64,000 nt of DNA from Nitrospira sp. UBA6493 (GTDB lineage: Bacteria > Nitrospirota > Nitrospiria > Nitrospirales > Nitrospiraceae): NCBI GenBank assembly GCA_002435325.1, contig DJMJ01000014.1, forward strand, positions 1 to 64,000. The letters run 5' to 3'. Of the stretch, positions 9,085-17,933 are shown piece by piece; within the stretch, counting starts at the first letter, position 1, and each line of letters opens with the position of its first letter. A model generated the notes under the pieces. It was not told where the DNA came from. It saw nothing but the letters and a program-made list of their open reading frames with translations, and made no database searches. The translations under genes were made by a program, and so were the position numbers.

Positions 9085-10905
9085 ATGTTTGTAAAACGTT
9101 GGCTCGTCGGCGACCCGCTAAAAACGGCACAGGCCTCACACGAACGGCTTTCAAAAACCCTGGCCCTGGCAATCTTTTCCTCAAACGCCATTTCCTCGGT
9201 GGCCTATGCCACAGAGGAAATCTTGCTGGTGCTCATCCTGGCCGGGACTGCCGCAGTAGCCTGGTCCATTCCCGTGAGCCTCGCCATCCTCTTCCTCGTC
9301 TTGGTTCTCACCATCTCGTATCGCCAAATCATTTATGAGTATCCGGAAGGCGGCGGCGCCTACATCGTCGCGCGGAGCAATTTGGGAGAACTTCCGGCGC
9401 TCATTGCAGCCGGTGCCTTGATGATCGACTACGTTCTGACGGTCGCGGTCAGCATTGCGGCCGGCGTGGCGGCGCTCACCTCGGCCATCCCTATCCTCTT
9501 TCCCCACCGGGAGGCACTGGGGCTGCTGTCGATTCTGTTCATCGTGGTCATGAACCTGCGCGGGGTGCGGGAATCGGGGAAGTTTTTCGCCTTTCCCACC
9601 TACTTCGCGATCGGGGCATTAGCCCTCATGGTCCTGCTCGGCACCATTCAATCCTTTATGAACCCGGGCGCCATGCCCATCGCGCCACCGACCGGAACCT
9701 CCGATACCATGGAGGGACTCACCCTCTTTTTAATTCTCCGCGCATTTGCCGCCGGCTGTTCGGCGGTGACCGGCATGGAAGTCATCTCCAACGGCGTGAC
9801 GGCCTTCCGCGCGCCTGAATCGAGAAACGCCGCGACGACCATGATCTGGATGTCGGGCATTCTAGCCTTCCTGTTTATGGGGATCAGCTGGATGGCGTTC
9901 CATTACGGCGTTCTCGCCAAACCTGACGAAACCGTCGTTTCCCAGCTGGCCCGACTCACGTTTGGCTCCGGGATCATTTACTACACCGTCCAAATCGGCA
10001 CCATGCTGCTCCTGGTATTGGCCGCCAATAGCGCCTTTGCGGGCTTCCCGCATCTGTCCTCAATCCTGGCCCGTGACGGGTTCATGCCGCACCAGATGGC
10101 CACCTTCGGCGATCGTCTGGTGTTTTCAAACGGCATTATCATCCTCGGGTTCTTCGCGTCTCTACTGCTCGTCGTCTTCGAAGGCGATACCCATGCCCTG
10201 ATTCCTCTCTATGCCATCGGCGTGTTTGTGTCGTTCACCCTCTCACAAGCCGGCATGGTCCGGCGCTGGATCATCAAGAAAGGCCTGCACTGGCGTGGCA
10301 AGCTGGTCGTCAACGGAATTGGCGCCGTCACGACCGGCATCGCAACCATCATCATCGCCAGCACCAAATTCATGCACGGCGCCTGGATCGTCTTTCTGCT
10401 CGTCGCGCTGTTAATCGTCATGTTTCGGGGCATCCGGACACACTACAAAGCCGTGGCCGAACAAGTCGCCCTGACGCGGGACGCCAGACCGCCCCGTCCC
10501 CGCCGGAACATCGTCATCATTCCCATCGGAGGCGTGAATCGCTCTGTCGTCCGCGCAGTGGACTATGCCCGCAGCCGTGGGGGAGAAATCCGCGCCATCC
10601 TAGTGGATGTGGACAAAGAAGAAACCGCGCTTGTGGAAATCAAATGGGCGCAGTGGGGCGGCGGCGTGCCGCTAATCGTCGTCCCTTCGCCGTACCGGTC
10701 GATTCTGGGGTCGCTGTTGGACTATATCGAGGATCAGCGGCAACAGGATCCGGATTGTTGGATCACCGTGGTGGTCCCGGAAATTCTGCCGGCCCGCTGG
10801 TGGCAGAACATCCTGCACAATCAGCGCGCCCTGATGTTGAAGGCCTCGCTGCTCTTTAAGGATCGTGTCGTGCTCACCGACGTCCCCTTCCATTTGACGA
10901 GGTAA
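9085..10905 (+). CDS. KimA-like potassium/amino-acid APC-family transporter
   Basis: A 606-residue inner-membrane permease. The N-terminal LSKTLALAIFSSNAISSVAYATEE matches the signature opening of KimA/YdaO-type APC transporters, and the length equals the usual ~607. About twelve hydrophobic segments fill residues 35-470. A soluble C-terminal domain of about 130 residues (RRNIVIIPIGGVNRSVV, then LLDYIEDQRQQDPD) has the Usp-like outline of the KimA cytosolic domain. KimA imports K+ with protons, and that is the likeliest role, although amino-acid transport by a close relative cannot be excluded. No ribosome site precedes the ATG, and a GATAAT box ends 7 nt before it, so a leaderless start is possible. 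The next gene begins 2 nt after the stop. Confidence 0.8.
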   Translation: MFVKRWLVGDPLKTAQASHERLSKTLALAIFSSNAISSVAYATEEILLVLILAGTAAVAWSIPVSLAILFLVLVLTISYRQIIYEYPEGGGAYIVARSNLGELPALIAAGALMIDYVLTVAVSIAAGVAALTSAIPILFPHREALGLLSILFIVVMNLRGVRESGKFFAFPTYFAIGALALMVLLGTIQSFMNPGAMPIAPPTGTSDTMEGLTLFLILRAFAAGCSAVTGMEVISNGVTAFRAPESRNAATTMIWMSGILAFLFMGISWMAFHYGVLAKPDETVVSQLARLTFGSGIIYYTVQIGTMLLLVLAANSAFAGFPHLSSILARDGFMPHQMATFGDRLVFSNGIIILGFFASLLLVVFEGDTHALIPLYAIGVFVSFTLSQAGMVRRWIIKKGLHWRGKLVVNGIGAVTTGIATIIIASTKFMHGAWIVFLLVALLIVMFRGIRTHYKAVAEQVALTRDARPPRPRRNIVIIPIGGVNRSVVRAVDYARSRGGEIRAILVDVDKEETALVEIKWAQWGGGVPLIVVPSPYRSILGSLLDYIEDQRQQDPDCWITVVVPEILPARWWQNILHNQRALMLKASLLFKDRVVLTDVPFHLTR

Positions 10906-10907
10906 CC

Positions 10908-12011
10908 ATGCGGCATACAACGTGGTTTCGGAGCATCTACCTCTGCGCACTAGCCGTGAGCAGCCTGCTTTCTGCTGAACCAGCGCATGCGTTTAGGATC
11001 ACCTCTCCCGCCGACGGAGCAGCACTGAAGTCCGGTCAAACGGTCACCGCCACCGTCGATCCCGGCGCCGACAGCGGCATCGTGAAAGTCCGCTACTATT
11101 GGTATGGAGAACAGGCCGAGACCCTCGTGCAGCAAGACGACTCCGACACCTCGATCATGCCCCAGCAAGACCGGCTCGGAGACGACCGCTTTTTCCAGAA
11201 AGACAGCATCGTCGGCGCGCCGGTCGTCGCCGTGGCAGCCCTCTCGTCCGGATTCGACCAGACTCCGCCCTTCGGCGGCGCCCTCACAGTCCCGAAAGAA
11301 GCCGTAGGCCCCATGCGCCTCTTGGCCGTCGCCGAAATTTCGAGAGGGCGGCTGGGAACAAGGACGGTCTTCGACGAAATTATCGTGAAGGTCGAACCGG
11401 ATGCCGCGCTGCAGGTAATCGATTTTGAAACCGAGAAGCCCTTACAGCTGGGACGCACCGGCCAGACCTCGGCATTCGGTCATGTCGATTCGATGGGCAA
11501 AATCTTCGAGCTGCCGGTCGTAGGCGAGTTTGCCGACGGCATCGTGCGCCCGATCTCCAACCCGTCCAGCGGCACCAGCTACCAGAGCTCTGATTCCAAG
11601 GTTATCAAGGTTCTGAGCGATGGCATGTTGCAAATCGTCGGCAACGGTAAAACGACCCTCATCGTAACCAACCGGGGCAAGCAGGCCTCGCTCGATGTGA
11701 ATGTGAGTGTCAACGATGAGCCGAACGAGCCGCCGGTAGCGGATGCGGGGCCGAGCAAATCGGTAAAAGCCGGCACGAAGGTGAAGCTCAACGGCTTAAA
11801 GAGCCGCGATCCGGAAGGCGAAGCGCTCTACTATGCCTGGAGCCAGATCCGAGGCAGCAACGTCCCGCTGCTGGATGTAAACAACGCCGAAGCGTCTTTT
11901 CTCGCACCGACCGTCTCAGAAAAACGCACCTACCGCTTCAAACTCCGCGTCACGGATAAGAAAGGAGCAGACAGCCTGCCGGCATTTGTGGACGTGGTAG
12001 TGGAGCCGTAA
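10908..12011 (+). CDS. Exported Ig/PKD-like protein
   Basis: A 367-residue protein with a signal peptide (about 1-27, ending AHA). The mature chain starts with a beta sandwich (FRITSPADGAALKSGQTVTATVD). A middle region contains a bacterial Ig-like segment (SDSKVIKVLSDGMLQIVGNGKTTLIVTN, Big_2 character). A C-terminal PKD/REJ-like domain runs from about 275 (PPVADAGPSKSVKAGTKVKLNG) to RFKLRVTDKKGADSLPAFVDVVV. These folds mediate extracellular or periplasmic binding and there are no catalytic motifs. It directly follows the KimA-like gene with a 2-nt gap and is probably co-transcribed, although a functional link is not obvious. Confidence 0.75.
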   Translation: MRHTTWFRSIYLCALAVSSLLSAEPAHAFRITSPADGAALKSGQTVTATVDPGADSGIVKVRYYWYGEQAETLVQQDDSDTSIMPQQDRLGDDRFFQKDSIVGAPVVAVAALSSGFDQTPPFGGALTVPKEAVGPMRLLAVAEISRGRLGTRTVFDEIIVKVEPDAALQVIDFETEKPLQLGRTGQTSAFGHVDSMGKIFELPVVGEFADGIVRPISNPSSGTSYQSSDSKVIKVLSDGMLQIVGNGKTTLIVTNRGKQASLDVNVSVNDEPNEPPVADAGPSKSVKAGTKVKLNGLKSRDPEGEALYYAWSQIRGSNVPLLDVNNAEASFLAPTVSEKRTYRFKLRVTDKKGADSLPAFVDVVVEP

Positions 12012-12039
12012 AATCAACTCTTCCATCCACTTGCAGCAC

Positions 12040-13605
12040 TTACACCTCCCCCAACCGCACCGGGCCGAAGAGCTGGCGAGCCTGTTGAAGCTCCTTGCCA
12101 TGGCGGCGGAGGGCTGGACCGAACTTAGATTGCAGCACGGCCTTCCGATGGGACGCGATGCTCTGTTCCACCTGGTCGGTGGCCTCCGTCAGTTGGCCGA
12201 CCATGCGGCGGCCTGAGCCGGTGAGCCAGCCGAGGTGATGATCCGCATGATGCAAGTCTTGAAGCGAGTAGCGGACCGACTCCACTTCTTCCAGGCAACG
12301 GAAGCGGGCGCGTTCGAGGTCGCGTGCCGTCAGCCCCGCCTTCTTCCATCTCGCCGAGCCACCAGGCCCAGACGCCCATGACGACAACCTTTCGAATAAC
12401 ATCGCCCCCATTGTAAAGGTGAAAGACGCATGGAAAATCCCGCGCAACGGGCGCAGGTTCCGCCGCCAGGGCGAGTAGAAGATTTTCTGATTGTGGTCGC
12501 CGCGATACATCACTTGCTTGCGCAGCAGCAGATTCAAATGGTGATGGCTGTTTTCGTGAATCAAGTCGTCGATGAGATCGAGATTGTCGCGCTCGAAGCA
12601 GTTGATGAAGGAGAGGCCCGGCCTGTGACGGTAGCTGAAACTGACAACGCCTTTCGCATTCAGCGGCACGATGTACGACGTCAGCAAGGCCAATACCTCA
12701 TGCCCTTCCGGCCAGGCGTCGTGAATCGTCTCCCACGCGCGTTGGATCCGCTCCACCTGCTTCGGGTCCGTGCGCACCACCTTCTGTGGCTGCCGGTCTT
12801 TCCCATAAGCCAGAGTCGAACCGACGGTGACGGCGCCATGCGTGGTACAGAGCGCGACCGCGGCCGGACGCACGGTCCAATGCCACTGGGCCTGCCCGCC
12901 AGGAGCGGACCAGACCGGAAAGAGCCCGCGTCCGGCTTTTAGGGCGATCTCCTGCGCATCGACCCGGAACGTCGCTCGACCGGCGGTCTGCACCAGCGCG
13001 CGTTTCAGTGCGAGCGGTGCCTCGCATCGATCCCCCGCGACGCCGAGGGGCACCGTGCCTGCCTCTTCCGCCTTTTCAAAGTTTTGCACAAGACTGCCCG
13101 GCACGTCCCAGTATAGGGTTTTAAACGCACGACACCAGGCCGCCGCCGAAGCGGGATCAAGCCACACGGCTTCTTGTGCAATCTCCTCCGCCAGTCGCTT
13201 GCAGAGACGCGCAAGTCTCGTATCCAATCCATCAACCTGCGGCTTGCCTTTGGGGAAGAGTTCGTCGAGATAACTGTTCTCGAAAAACTTCTCCTGGCAT
13301 TCGGCGAACAATTGTTCGGCAAACTCCCGGCGATCGGATTCCCCTCTCCACTGCTGCCAAATATCGAGGAAGTACACAAAATCGTTCAGCGCCTCAATCC
13401 AACCTACGACTTTCCAATTGGACAAATGCTCGAGGTTCATCGCACGGCTGAGGAACTGCACGTAGTCTGTAGGAAACGCGAGCTTGGATGCCAACTCAGG
13501 ATAGTCATCCTGCAGCTCGCAACAGAGATCCTGAAGCAGCCGCCGCATCGACAAACGAAGCTCTCCGGTCAGGCGTATAAGAATCTGTGTCTCAAGTAAA
13601 GACAT
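12040..13605 (-). CDS. HExxH-motif putative 2OG-dependent peptide beta-hydroxylase
   Basis: A 521-residue soluble protein without signal peptide. The key motif is LIHENSHHHLNLL, with HExxH at residues 350-354. It is followed by KIFYSPWRRNLRPLRGIFHASFTF, where SPWR-x-RPLRG-x-xH is the diagnostic second block of the HExxH family (TIGR04267). That family was first read as a peptidase-like motif and later named aKG-HExxH-type peptide beta-hydroxylase. Members usually modify ribosomally made peptides. The first 200 residues are helical and unassigned. No convincing precursor peptide is seen in the 160 nt between its start and the zinc-ribbon gene at 13768, nor in the gaps on either side. Substrate is therefore unknown. 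Confidence 0.7.
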   Translation of the reverse strand: MSLLETQILIRLTGELRLSMRRLLQDLCCELQDDYPELASKLAFPTDYVQFLSRAMNLEHLSNWKVVGWIEALNDFVYFLDIWQQWRGESDRREFAEQLFAECQEKFFENSYLDELFPKGKPQVDGLDTRLARLCKRLAEEIAQEAVWLDPASAAAWCRAFKTLYWDVPGSLVQNFEKAEEAGTVPLGVAGDRCEAPLALKRALVQTAGRATFRVDAQEIALKAGRGLFPVWSAPGGQAQWHWTVRPAAVALCTTHGAVTVGSTLAYGKDRQPQKVVRTDPKQVERIQRAWETIHDAWPEGHEVLALLTSYIVPLNAKGVVSFSYRHRPGLSFINCFERDNLDLIDDLIHENSHHHLNLLLRKQVMYRGDHNQKIFYSPWRRNLRPLRGIFHASFTFTMGAMLFERLSSWASGPGGSARWKKAGLTARDLERARFRCLEEVESVRYSLQDLHHADHHLGWLTGSGRRMVGQLTEATDQVEQSIASHRKAVLQSKFGPALRRHGKELQQARQLFGPVRLGEV

Positions 13606-13767
13606 GGCAACCTCGTAGATGTGTCATAGCAAAGGGGGCGACTGTATCGCAGGAAGAACAAGGCTGCAAGGAGAGAACGGCGGGAACACATGAGCAGCCA
13701 GCCCCGCAAGAGGCGGCCCGGCCGGCGACTTGCCGGCCAGCCCAGCGGCAGATCCGCAAGCGGCCGA

Positions 13768-13995
13768 TTACGCCGTGGCTTTTACTGAGGTCACAAAAGC
13801 CGGGAGCCGCAGCCCGGTCTTGAGCACCCGCAACGCGCCGGACCGTTGCATCATGCGATTGCGCATAATGAGCGGATCAACGATGTTACCGCATGACACG
13901 CACCGCAACCCGCGCATCCACATCGGCAGACAGCTTTCTTGGAGATCAACCAGATCATCAACAACCATGAGGCCTTTGCATCTTGTGCACGTCAT
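13768..13995 (-). CDS. Small zinc-ribbon protein
   Basis: A 75-residue protein. The start at 13995 is chosen because AGGAGG lies 6 nt upstream and because the first residues (MTCTRCKG) begin the motif. Cysteines at 3 and 6 pair with those at 32 and 35 (RCVSCGNIVDP), a four-Cys treble-clef or zinc-ribbon layout. The C-terminal half is basic and lacks motifs. Similar short CxxC...CxxC proteins are common in Nitrospira genomes but have no known function. It lies just upstream of the HExxH hydroxylase on the same strand with a 160-nt gap containing a 7-bp GC hairpin (13720-13738) without a T-run. Confidence 0.65.
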   Translation of the reverse strand: MTCTRCKGLMVVDDLVDLQESCLPMWMRGLRCVSCGNIVDPLIMRNRMMQRSGALRVLKTGLRLPAFVTSVKATA

Positions 13996-14240
13996 CGCGC
14001 ACCTCCTGATGATGGTGATGGCCCACTGCCTCACACGCCCCCTTTCCTCAAAGTCTAACAGCTCTCCGGGTGCGCGCTTGCCCGAACATGAAAGCAATCA
14101 CAATGCCAGTTGCAGCACCTATACCCTTGCGGGTTTCCGTGCTGAATCGTAGAGTGGAACCCTCTGCAGAATAATTCCCCTAGCAGCCATGTGACCGAAT
14201 TGGCCCCATGGGACAGAAATGGAGAAGGACCGACGTTCTC

Positions 14241-15683
14241 ATGTCACTCACCGCCATAGAAATCAGCCTAGTGGTAGGAGAACTGGCTCCGGCTTTAACC
14301 GGGGGCTGGATTCAAAAAATCTATCAACCGGCCCCTCGCACCATCGTATTGGAGATTCGCACACCGGGCCATACCCATCGCCTCTTGTTGTCGGCCAATC
14401 CCTCCACCGCGCGGCTGCACCTCGTCACACAGCCCCTGCAAAATCCACCGTCGCCACCGGGCTTCTGCCAATACCTTCGCGCCCATCTGCAAGGCGCACG
14501 CATCGATACCCTCCGCCAGGAATCGGGCGACCGTATCGTCTCTATCAGTCTGACCGCGAAAGAAGGCCCCGTCCGCTTGATCGCCGCCTTGACCGGCAAT
14601 ACCGCCAATCTGTTGGTGCTCGATGCCGACGGCCGGCTCCTCACCGACCTGAATCGCATGAAAGAATTGCATGGCCAGCCCTATCAACTTCCCTCTCCGC
14701 CGGGGGCCTCTGGTCATCGCGATCGCGAGACACGCTTCACAACGACAGGAAATTCGCCGCTCAGTCTCTCGGCCGCCATTGAATCGTACTATCGGGACAA
14801 GGAGTCGACGGATGCGTTCACCTCGCTCAAAGAGGCACGCACACAGCATCTGAAGAAAGCGCTCAAGAAGCAGCGCCGGCGCATTGACGCCTGGCATGCG
14901 GATCTCGCCAAAGCCGACAAATACCTGAACTACGCGCGCTATGGAGAATTGCTCAAAGCCAACCTGGGCGTCATCAAAAAAGGGCAAGAGGCCGTGACCG
15001 TCGTCGATTATTTTGACGAGGCCCTTCCGCACATAACCATCCCGCTCGATCCGACCAAGTCCGCTCAAGGCAATATGGACGACTACTTCCGGAAGCAACG
15101 CAAGTATGACACGGCCCAACGGGGACTCGGCCCCAGGATTGCCCAAGGGGAAGAGGAGTTCGAGGCGCTCCGCCGCGAACTGACCTCCATCGAGCAAGGC
15201 ACGTGGCAGCCAGCCGCTGCCTCCACTCCCGCTCCTGCTCGCCAACGGCAACCGGTTATGGGTCAGAAGTCACCGGCAAAGGCCGGCCCCTTTCGCCGCT
15301 TTACATCGTCGGACGGCCTCCAGATTTTTGTTGGGCGCAACGCGCGGGAGAACGACGAGCTGACGTTTGGCCTGGCCAAAAGCGAGGACCTGTGGCTGCA
15401 CGCCCGAGGAACGCCAGGCTCCCATGTCGTCGTCCGCTTGGGAAAGGGAACGGAGGCTCCCCTTGAAACCCTGCGCGATGCAGCCACACTGGCCCTACTC
15501 TATAGCGACCTGAAGAAGAGCGGGAAAGGCGATGTCATCTACACGAAACGCAAATGGGTCAAGAAGGCGAAGGGACAGGCAGCCGGCGCCGTCACCGTCA
15601 CGCAGGACAAATCGATTTTTGTGGCGCTAGATCGCCACCGCCTCGACCAACTCAAGGCGCGATCGGTCTCCATCAGAGACTGA
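14241..15683 (+). CDS. NFACT-family protein, RqcH/Rqc2-like
   Basis: A 480-residue protein counted from ATG 14241, preferred over the ATG 33 nt upstream because GGAGAAGGA precedes it. The NFACT-N domain begins MSLTAIEISLVVGEL. ESGDRIVSI carries the Asp-Arg pair that RqcH uses on tRNA. A middle coiled coil (about 190-320) contains LKKALKKQRRRIDAW and YLNYARYGELLKANL. The C-terminal NFACT-R domain (about 360-480) has FVGRNARENDELTF and DLWLHARGTPGSHVV. RqcH homologues bind stalled 50S subunits and add alanine tails to nascent chains for degradation. The chain is somewhat shorter than the usual 550-580 residues, with the loss in the middle and linker. Confidence 0.85.
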   Translation: MSLTAIEISLVVGELAPALTGGWIQKIYQPAPRTIVLEIRTPGHTHRLLLSANPSTARLHLVTQPLQNPPSPPGFCQYLRAHLQGARIDTLRQESGDRIVSISLTAKEGPVRLIAALTGNTANLLVLDADGRLLTDLNRMKELHGQPYQLPSPPGASGHRDRETRFTTTGNSPLSLSAAIESYYRDKESTDAFTSLKEARTQHLKKALKKQRRRIDAWHADLAKADKYLNYARYGELLKANLGVIKKGQEAVTVVDYFDEALPHITIPLDPTKSAQGNMDDYFRKQRKYDTAQRGLGPRIAQGEEEFEALRRELTSIEQGTWQPAAASTPAPARQRQPVMGQKSPAKAGPFRRFTSSDGLQIFVGRNARENDELTFGLAKSEDLWLHARGTPGSHVVVRLGKGTEAPLETLRDAATLALLYSDLKKSGKGDVIYTKRKWVKKAKGQAAGAVTVTQDKSIFVALDRHRLDQLKARSVSIRD

Positions 15684-15722
15684 TCCGACAAACTGCCGGA
15701 ATCTTCCCTCACATTCACCCAT

Positions 15723-17757
15723 ATGCTACAGTGCCCATATATGGGCACTCTGGCACAGACAGAATTTCTCCTCAACGCCGCGACAGAACTCTCGCGATCG
15801 AACGGGTCGCAGGATTTCGGCATCCGGCTGGTCGAGCTCCTGAAACAACAGATCCCGCTCGATGCCGCAGGCCTCTACCTTTATAATCAGTCTGTCCATT
15901 CCTTCACGCTCGTTCATGCCATTCCTGCCCCGGCCATCACCTGCGAAGTATCCCATCTTGCCGCTGCCGGTACTGCCAAGGAAGCGGCAATCAAGGCCGG
16001 ACAGGCCCTGCGCTGTGACGATCTCCTGGCTGCGGGATGGACAGAAGGCCTGGTGTTGCGGCAGATCTCGGCCACTATTTCAGGCATCGTGGCACCGCTG
16101 CTCCTCACCACACCGACGGCACCGCCCCGTCCGATCGCCGTGATGTTCATCGGAGCCCTCACGAACGCCGCCTTTACCGAACAAGACCGCGTCCTGATCG
16201 ACCGCTTGAGTGCAACCATCGCTCCAGTCCTACAAAACGTACTGGCCATGGAAGAGCGTGACGCCTTGCGGGCAATCAATAGCAGGCTGGTTGTCGGCAG
16301 CTTCACTATCGACACCTTGCTGCCGGCCACGCTTGACCTGCTCCAGCGGGCCATTCCGCACGACATGCGCGGGCTGGTCCGGTTTGTCAGGTCTCCACAG
16401 GGCACCTGGTTCGACATCGTCCATGTGGACGGGGTAGCCATCGATCTCGAACAACTCAAACAATTTCCCTTCGACCGCGTGGCGCCGGCCGAAATGCTGG
16501 CCACCGGGAAACCGCTGCTCCTGACCGGCCAAAACCGGGAACGATTTCCCGAGCGGTCCTACATCGAATCAGTCGGGATCATGTCCTGCATGCTCTGCCC
16601 GCTGATTGTTCGCGGATCGCCCTATGGATTTCTGGCGATCGGCAGCAAGCGGCCCAATGGTTTCTCCGAGCGAGATCTCGCCATCGCGGAACAATTCGGC
16701 TATCACCTCTCGCAGGCCATCGCCAACTTGACAGCCTATGAGGAAATCCATTCCCTCAAGGACCAATTAGAACGGGAGAACATCTATCTCCGCGAAGAAA
16801 TCGGCGCCTCGGTGGACTTCAAGGAATTGATCGGCGAAAGTGCGGCCCTGCAAAAGACGCTCAAAGCCATCGAGCAGGTGGCGCCGACCGATTCCACGGT
16901 CTTGATCACCGGCGAAACGGGCACCGGCAAAGAACTGGTGGCCCAAGCCATCCACCAGGTCTCTTCTCGTAAAACGCGAACCGCTGATTCGCGTGAACTG
17001 CGCGGCGCTCCCCCCGACCTTGATCGAATCCGAACTCTTCTGCCACGAAAAAGGCGCCTTCACCAATGCCACCGCCCGAAAGATCGGCCGGTTTGAACTG
17101 GCCAACAACAGCACGATCTTTCTCGACGAAGTCGGCGAGATTCCGCTCGAGCTGCAGGCCAAGCTCTTGCGGGTGCTGGAAGCCCAAGAACTCGAACGTG
17201 TCGGCGGCACCCATCCCATCAAGCTGAACGTGCGCGTGCTTGCTGCCACCAATGTTGACCTGGAACAGGCCGTGAAAGCCGGTCGGTTCCGCCCCGATCT
17301 CTTCTACCGGTTGAACGTGTTTCCGCTTCAGCTGCCATCGCTACGCGAACGACAGAACGACATTCCCTTACTGGCCAAGCACTTTGCGAGGAAATACAGC
17401 GCATTGCATCGTAAATCCGTCACCCGCATCGGCAGCTCGACCCTGGAATCCCTCAGCACGTACAAGTGGCCCGGCAATGTCCGGGAAATCCAGCATGTCA
17501 TCGAACGGGCCGTGATCGTGTCGCAAGGACCGGTATTGACGATCGACGGATTTGAAACGCCCTCCTCCTCCCATGAGCCCGCCACGCCAGGAACCATGGC
17601 CGAAGCGGAACGCGCGCATATCCTCAATATCCTCAGCCAAACTAATTGGGTCCTAGCCGGCCGCCACGGCGCAGCCACGCGCCTGGGAATGAAGCGCTCC
17701 ACGCTCCAACATCGCATGAAAAAGCTCGGCATTCTCCGTCCGGCTCGCCGCTCCTAA
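15723..17757 (+). pseudogene. FhlA-like sigma-54 activator (GAF-GAF-AAA-Fis), frameshifted
   Basis: Two overlapping frames together encode one bacterial enhancer-binding protein of about 678 residues. The first (from 15723, or ATG 15741) carries two GAF domains (about 5-170 and 185-340), a linker, and the AAA+ start with Walker A GETGTGKE (about 396-403). The second, from about 16975 to 17757, holds the rest: the sigma-54 contact loop, Walker B (TIFLDEVGE), arginine-finger region (FRPDLFYRLNVF) and a C-terminal Fis-type helix-turn-helix. The switch falls at the AAAA run 16971-16974; with one A fewer the frame reads SSRKREPLIRVNCAAL without a gap. The sigma-54 loop reads GAFTNA, not GAFTGA, preceded by CHEKGAF where the family has GHEKGAF. 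Either the gene is broken or the run is miscalled. Confidence 0.8.
15732..15747. promoter_or_regulatory. Palindromic site TGCC-N8-GGCA at the activator start
   Basis: TGCCCATATATGGGCA; the symmetry extends to 20 bp (15730-15749). It overlaps the alternative start codon ATG 15741 of the sigma-54 activator. It shares TGCC....ATAT.GGCA with the two sites at 17762 and 17792, suggesting self-regulation by the activator. Confidence 0.65.
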
Positions 17758-17761
17758 CCCT

Positions 17762-17777
17762 TGCCCATATATCGGCA
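17762..17777. promoter_or_regulatory. Enhancer site 1 (TGCC-N8-GGCA)
   Basis: TGCCCATATATCGGCA, matching the site at 15732 in 15 of 16 positions. It is centred about 160 bp upstream of the predicted start of transcription at 17931, a usual distance for a sigma-54 activator. Confidence 0.6.
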
Positions 17778-17791
17778 GCCGATGAAGCGCC

Positions 17792-17807
17792 TGCCAACAT
17801 ATCGGCA
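17792..17807. promoter_or_regulatory. Enhancer site 2 (TGCC-N8-GGCA)
   Basis: TGCCAACATATCGGCA, centred exactly 30 bp from site 1. This is close to three helical turns, so both sites face the same side of the DNA. It is centred about 130 bp upstream of the predicted transcription start. Confidence 0.6.
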
Positions 17808-17904
17808 GAACACAAGGCCGCATCGGAGCGCCCGACCGACCGATTGCACTCTCGCCCCATCGTTTTTTGCGCCATTCCGCGTTTTTTCCCCTCACAGCTT
17901 CCCT

Positions 17905-17920
17905 TGGCACCATCCCTGCT
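17905..17920 (+). promoter_or_regulatory. Sigma-54 (-24/-12) promoter of the exporter operon
   Basis: TGGCACCATCCCTGCT compared with the consensus TGGCACG-N4-TTGCA: the GG and GC pairs are exactly 12 bp apart and only two core positions differ. It is downstream of two activator sites. Predicted start of transcription is about 17931, only 3 nt before the ATG at 17934. Confidence 0.65.
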
Positions 17921-17933
17921 CTATGCCATCTAC

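Noticed and set aside
13720..13738. GGCCGGC-GACTT-GCCGGCC hairpin as terminator
   Set aside because: The stem is perfect but no T-run follows on either strand; it may only be a GC-rich palindrome.
13606..13767. RiPP precursor peptide next to the HExxH enzyme
   Set aside because: The short frames present (for example MCSRRSLLAALFFLRYS) overlap the enzyme start out of frame and lack a ribosome site and leader/core character.
17646..17933. N-terminal extension of the 133-aa protein upstream of 17934
   Set aside because: The frame overlaps the activator's end and covers the enhancer sites and the -24/-12 promoter, so it cannot be part of the protein if those are real.
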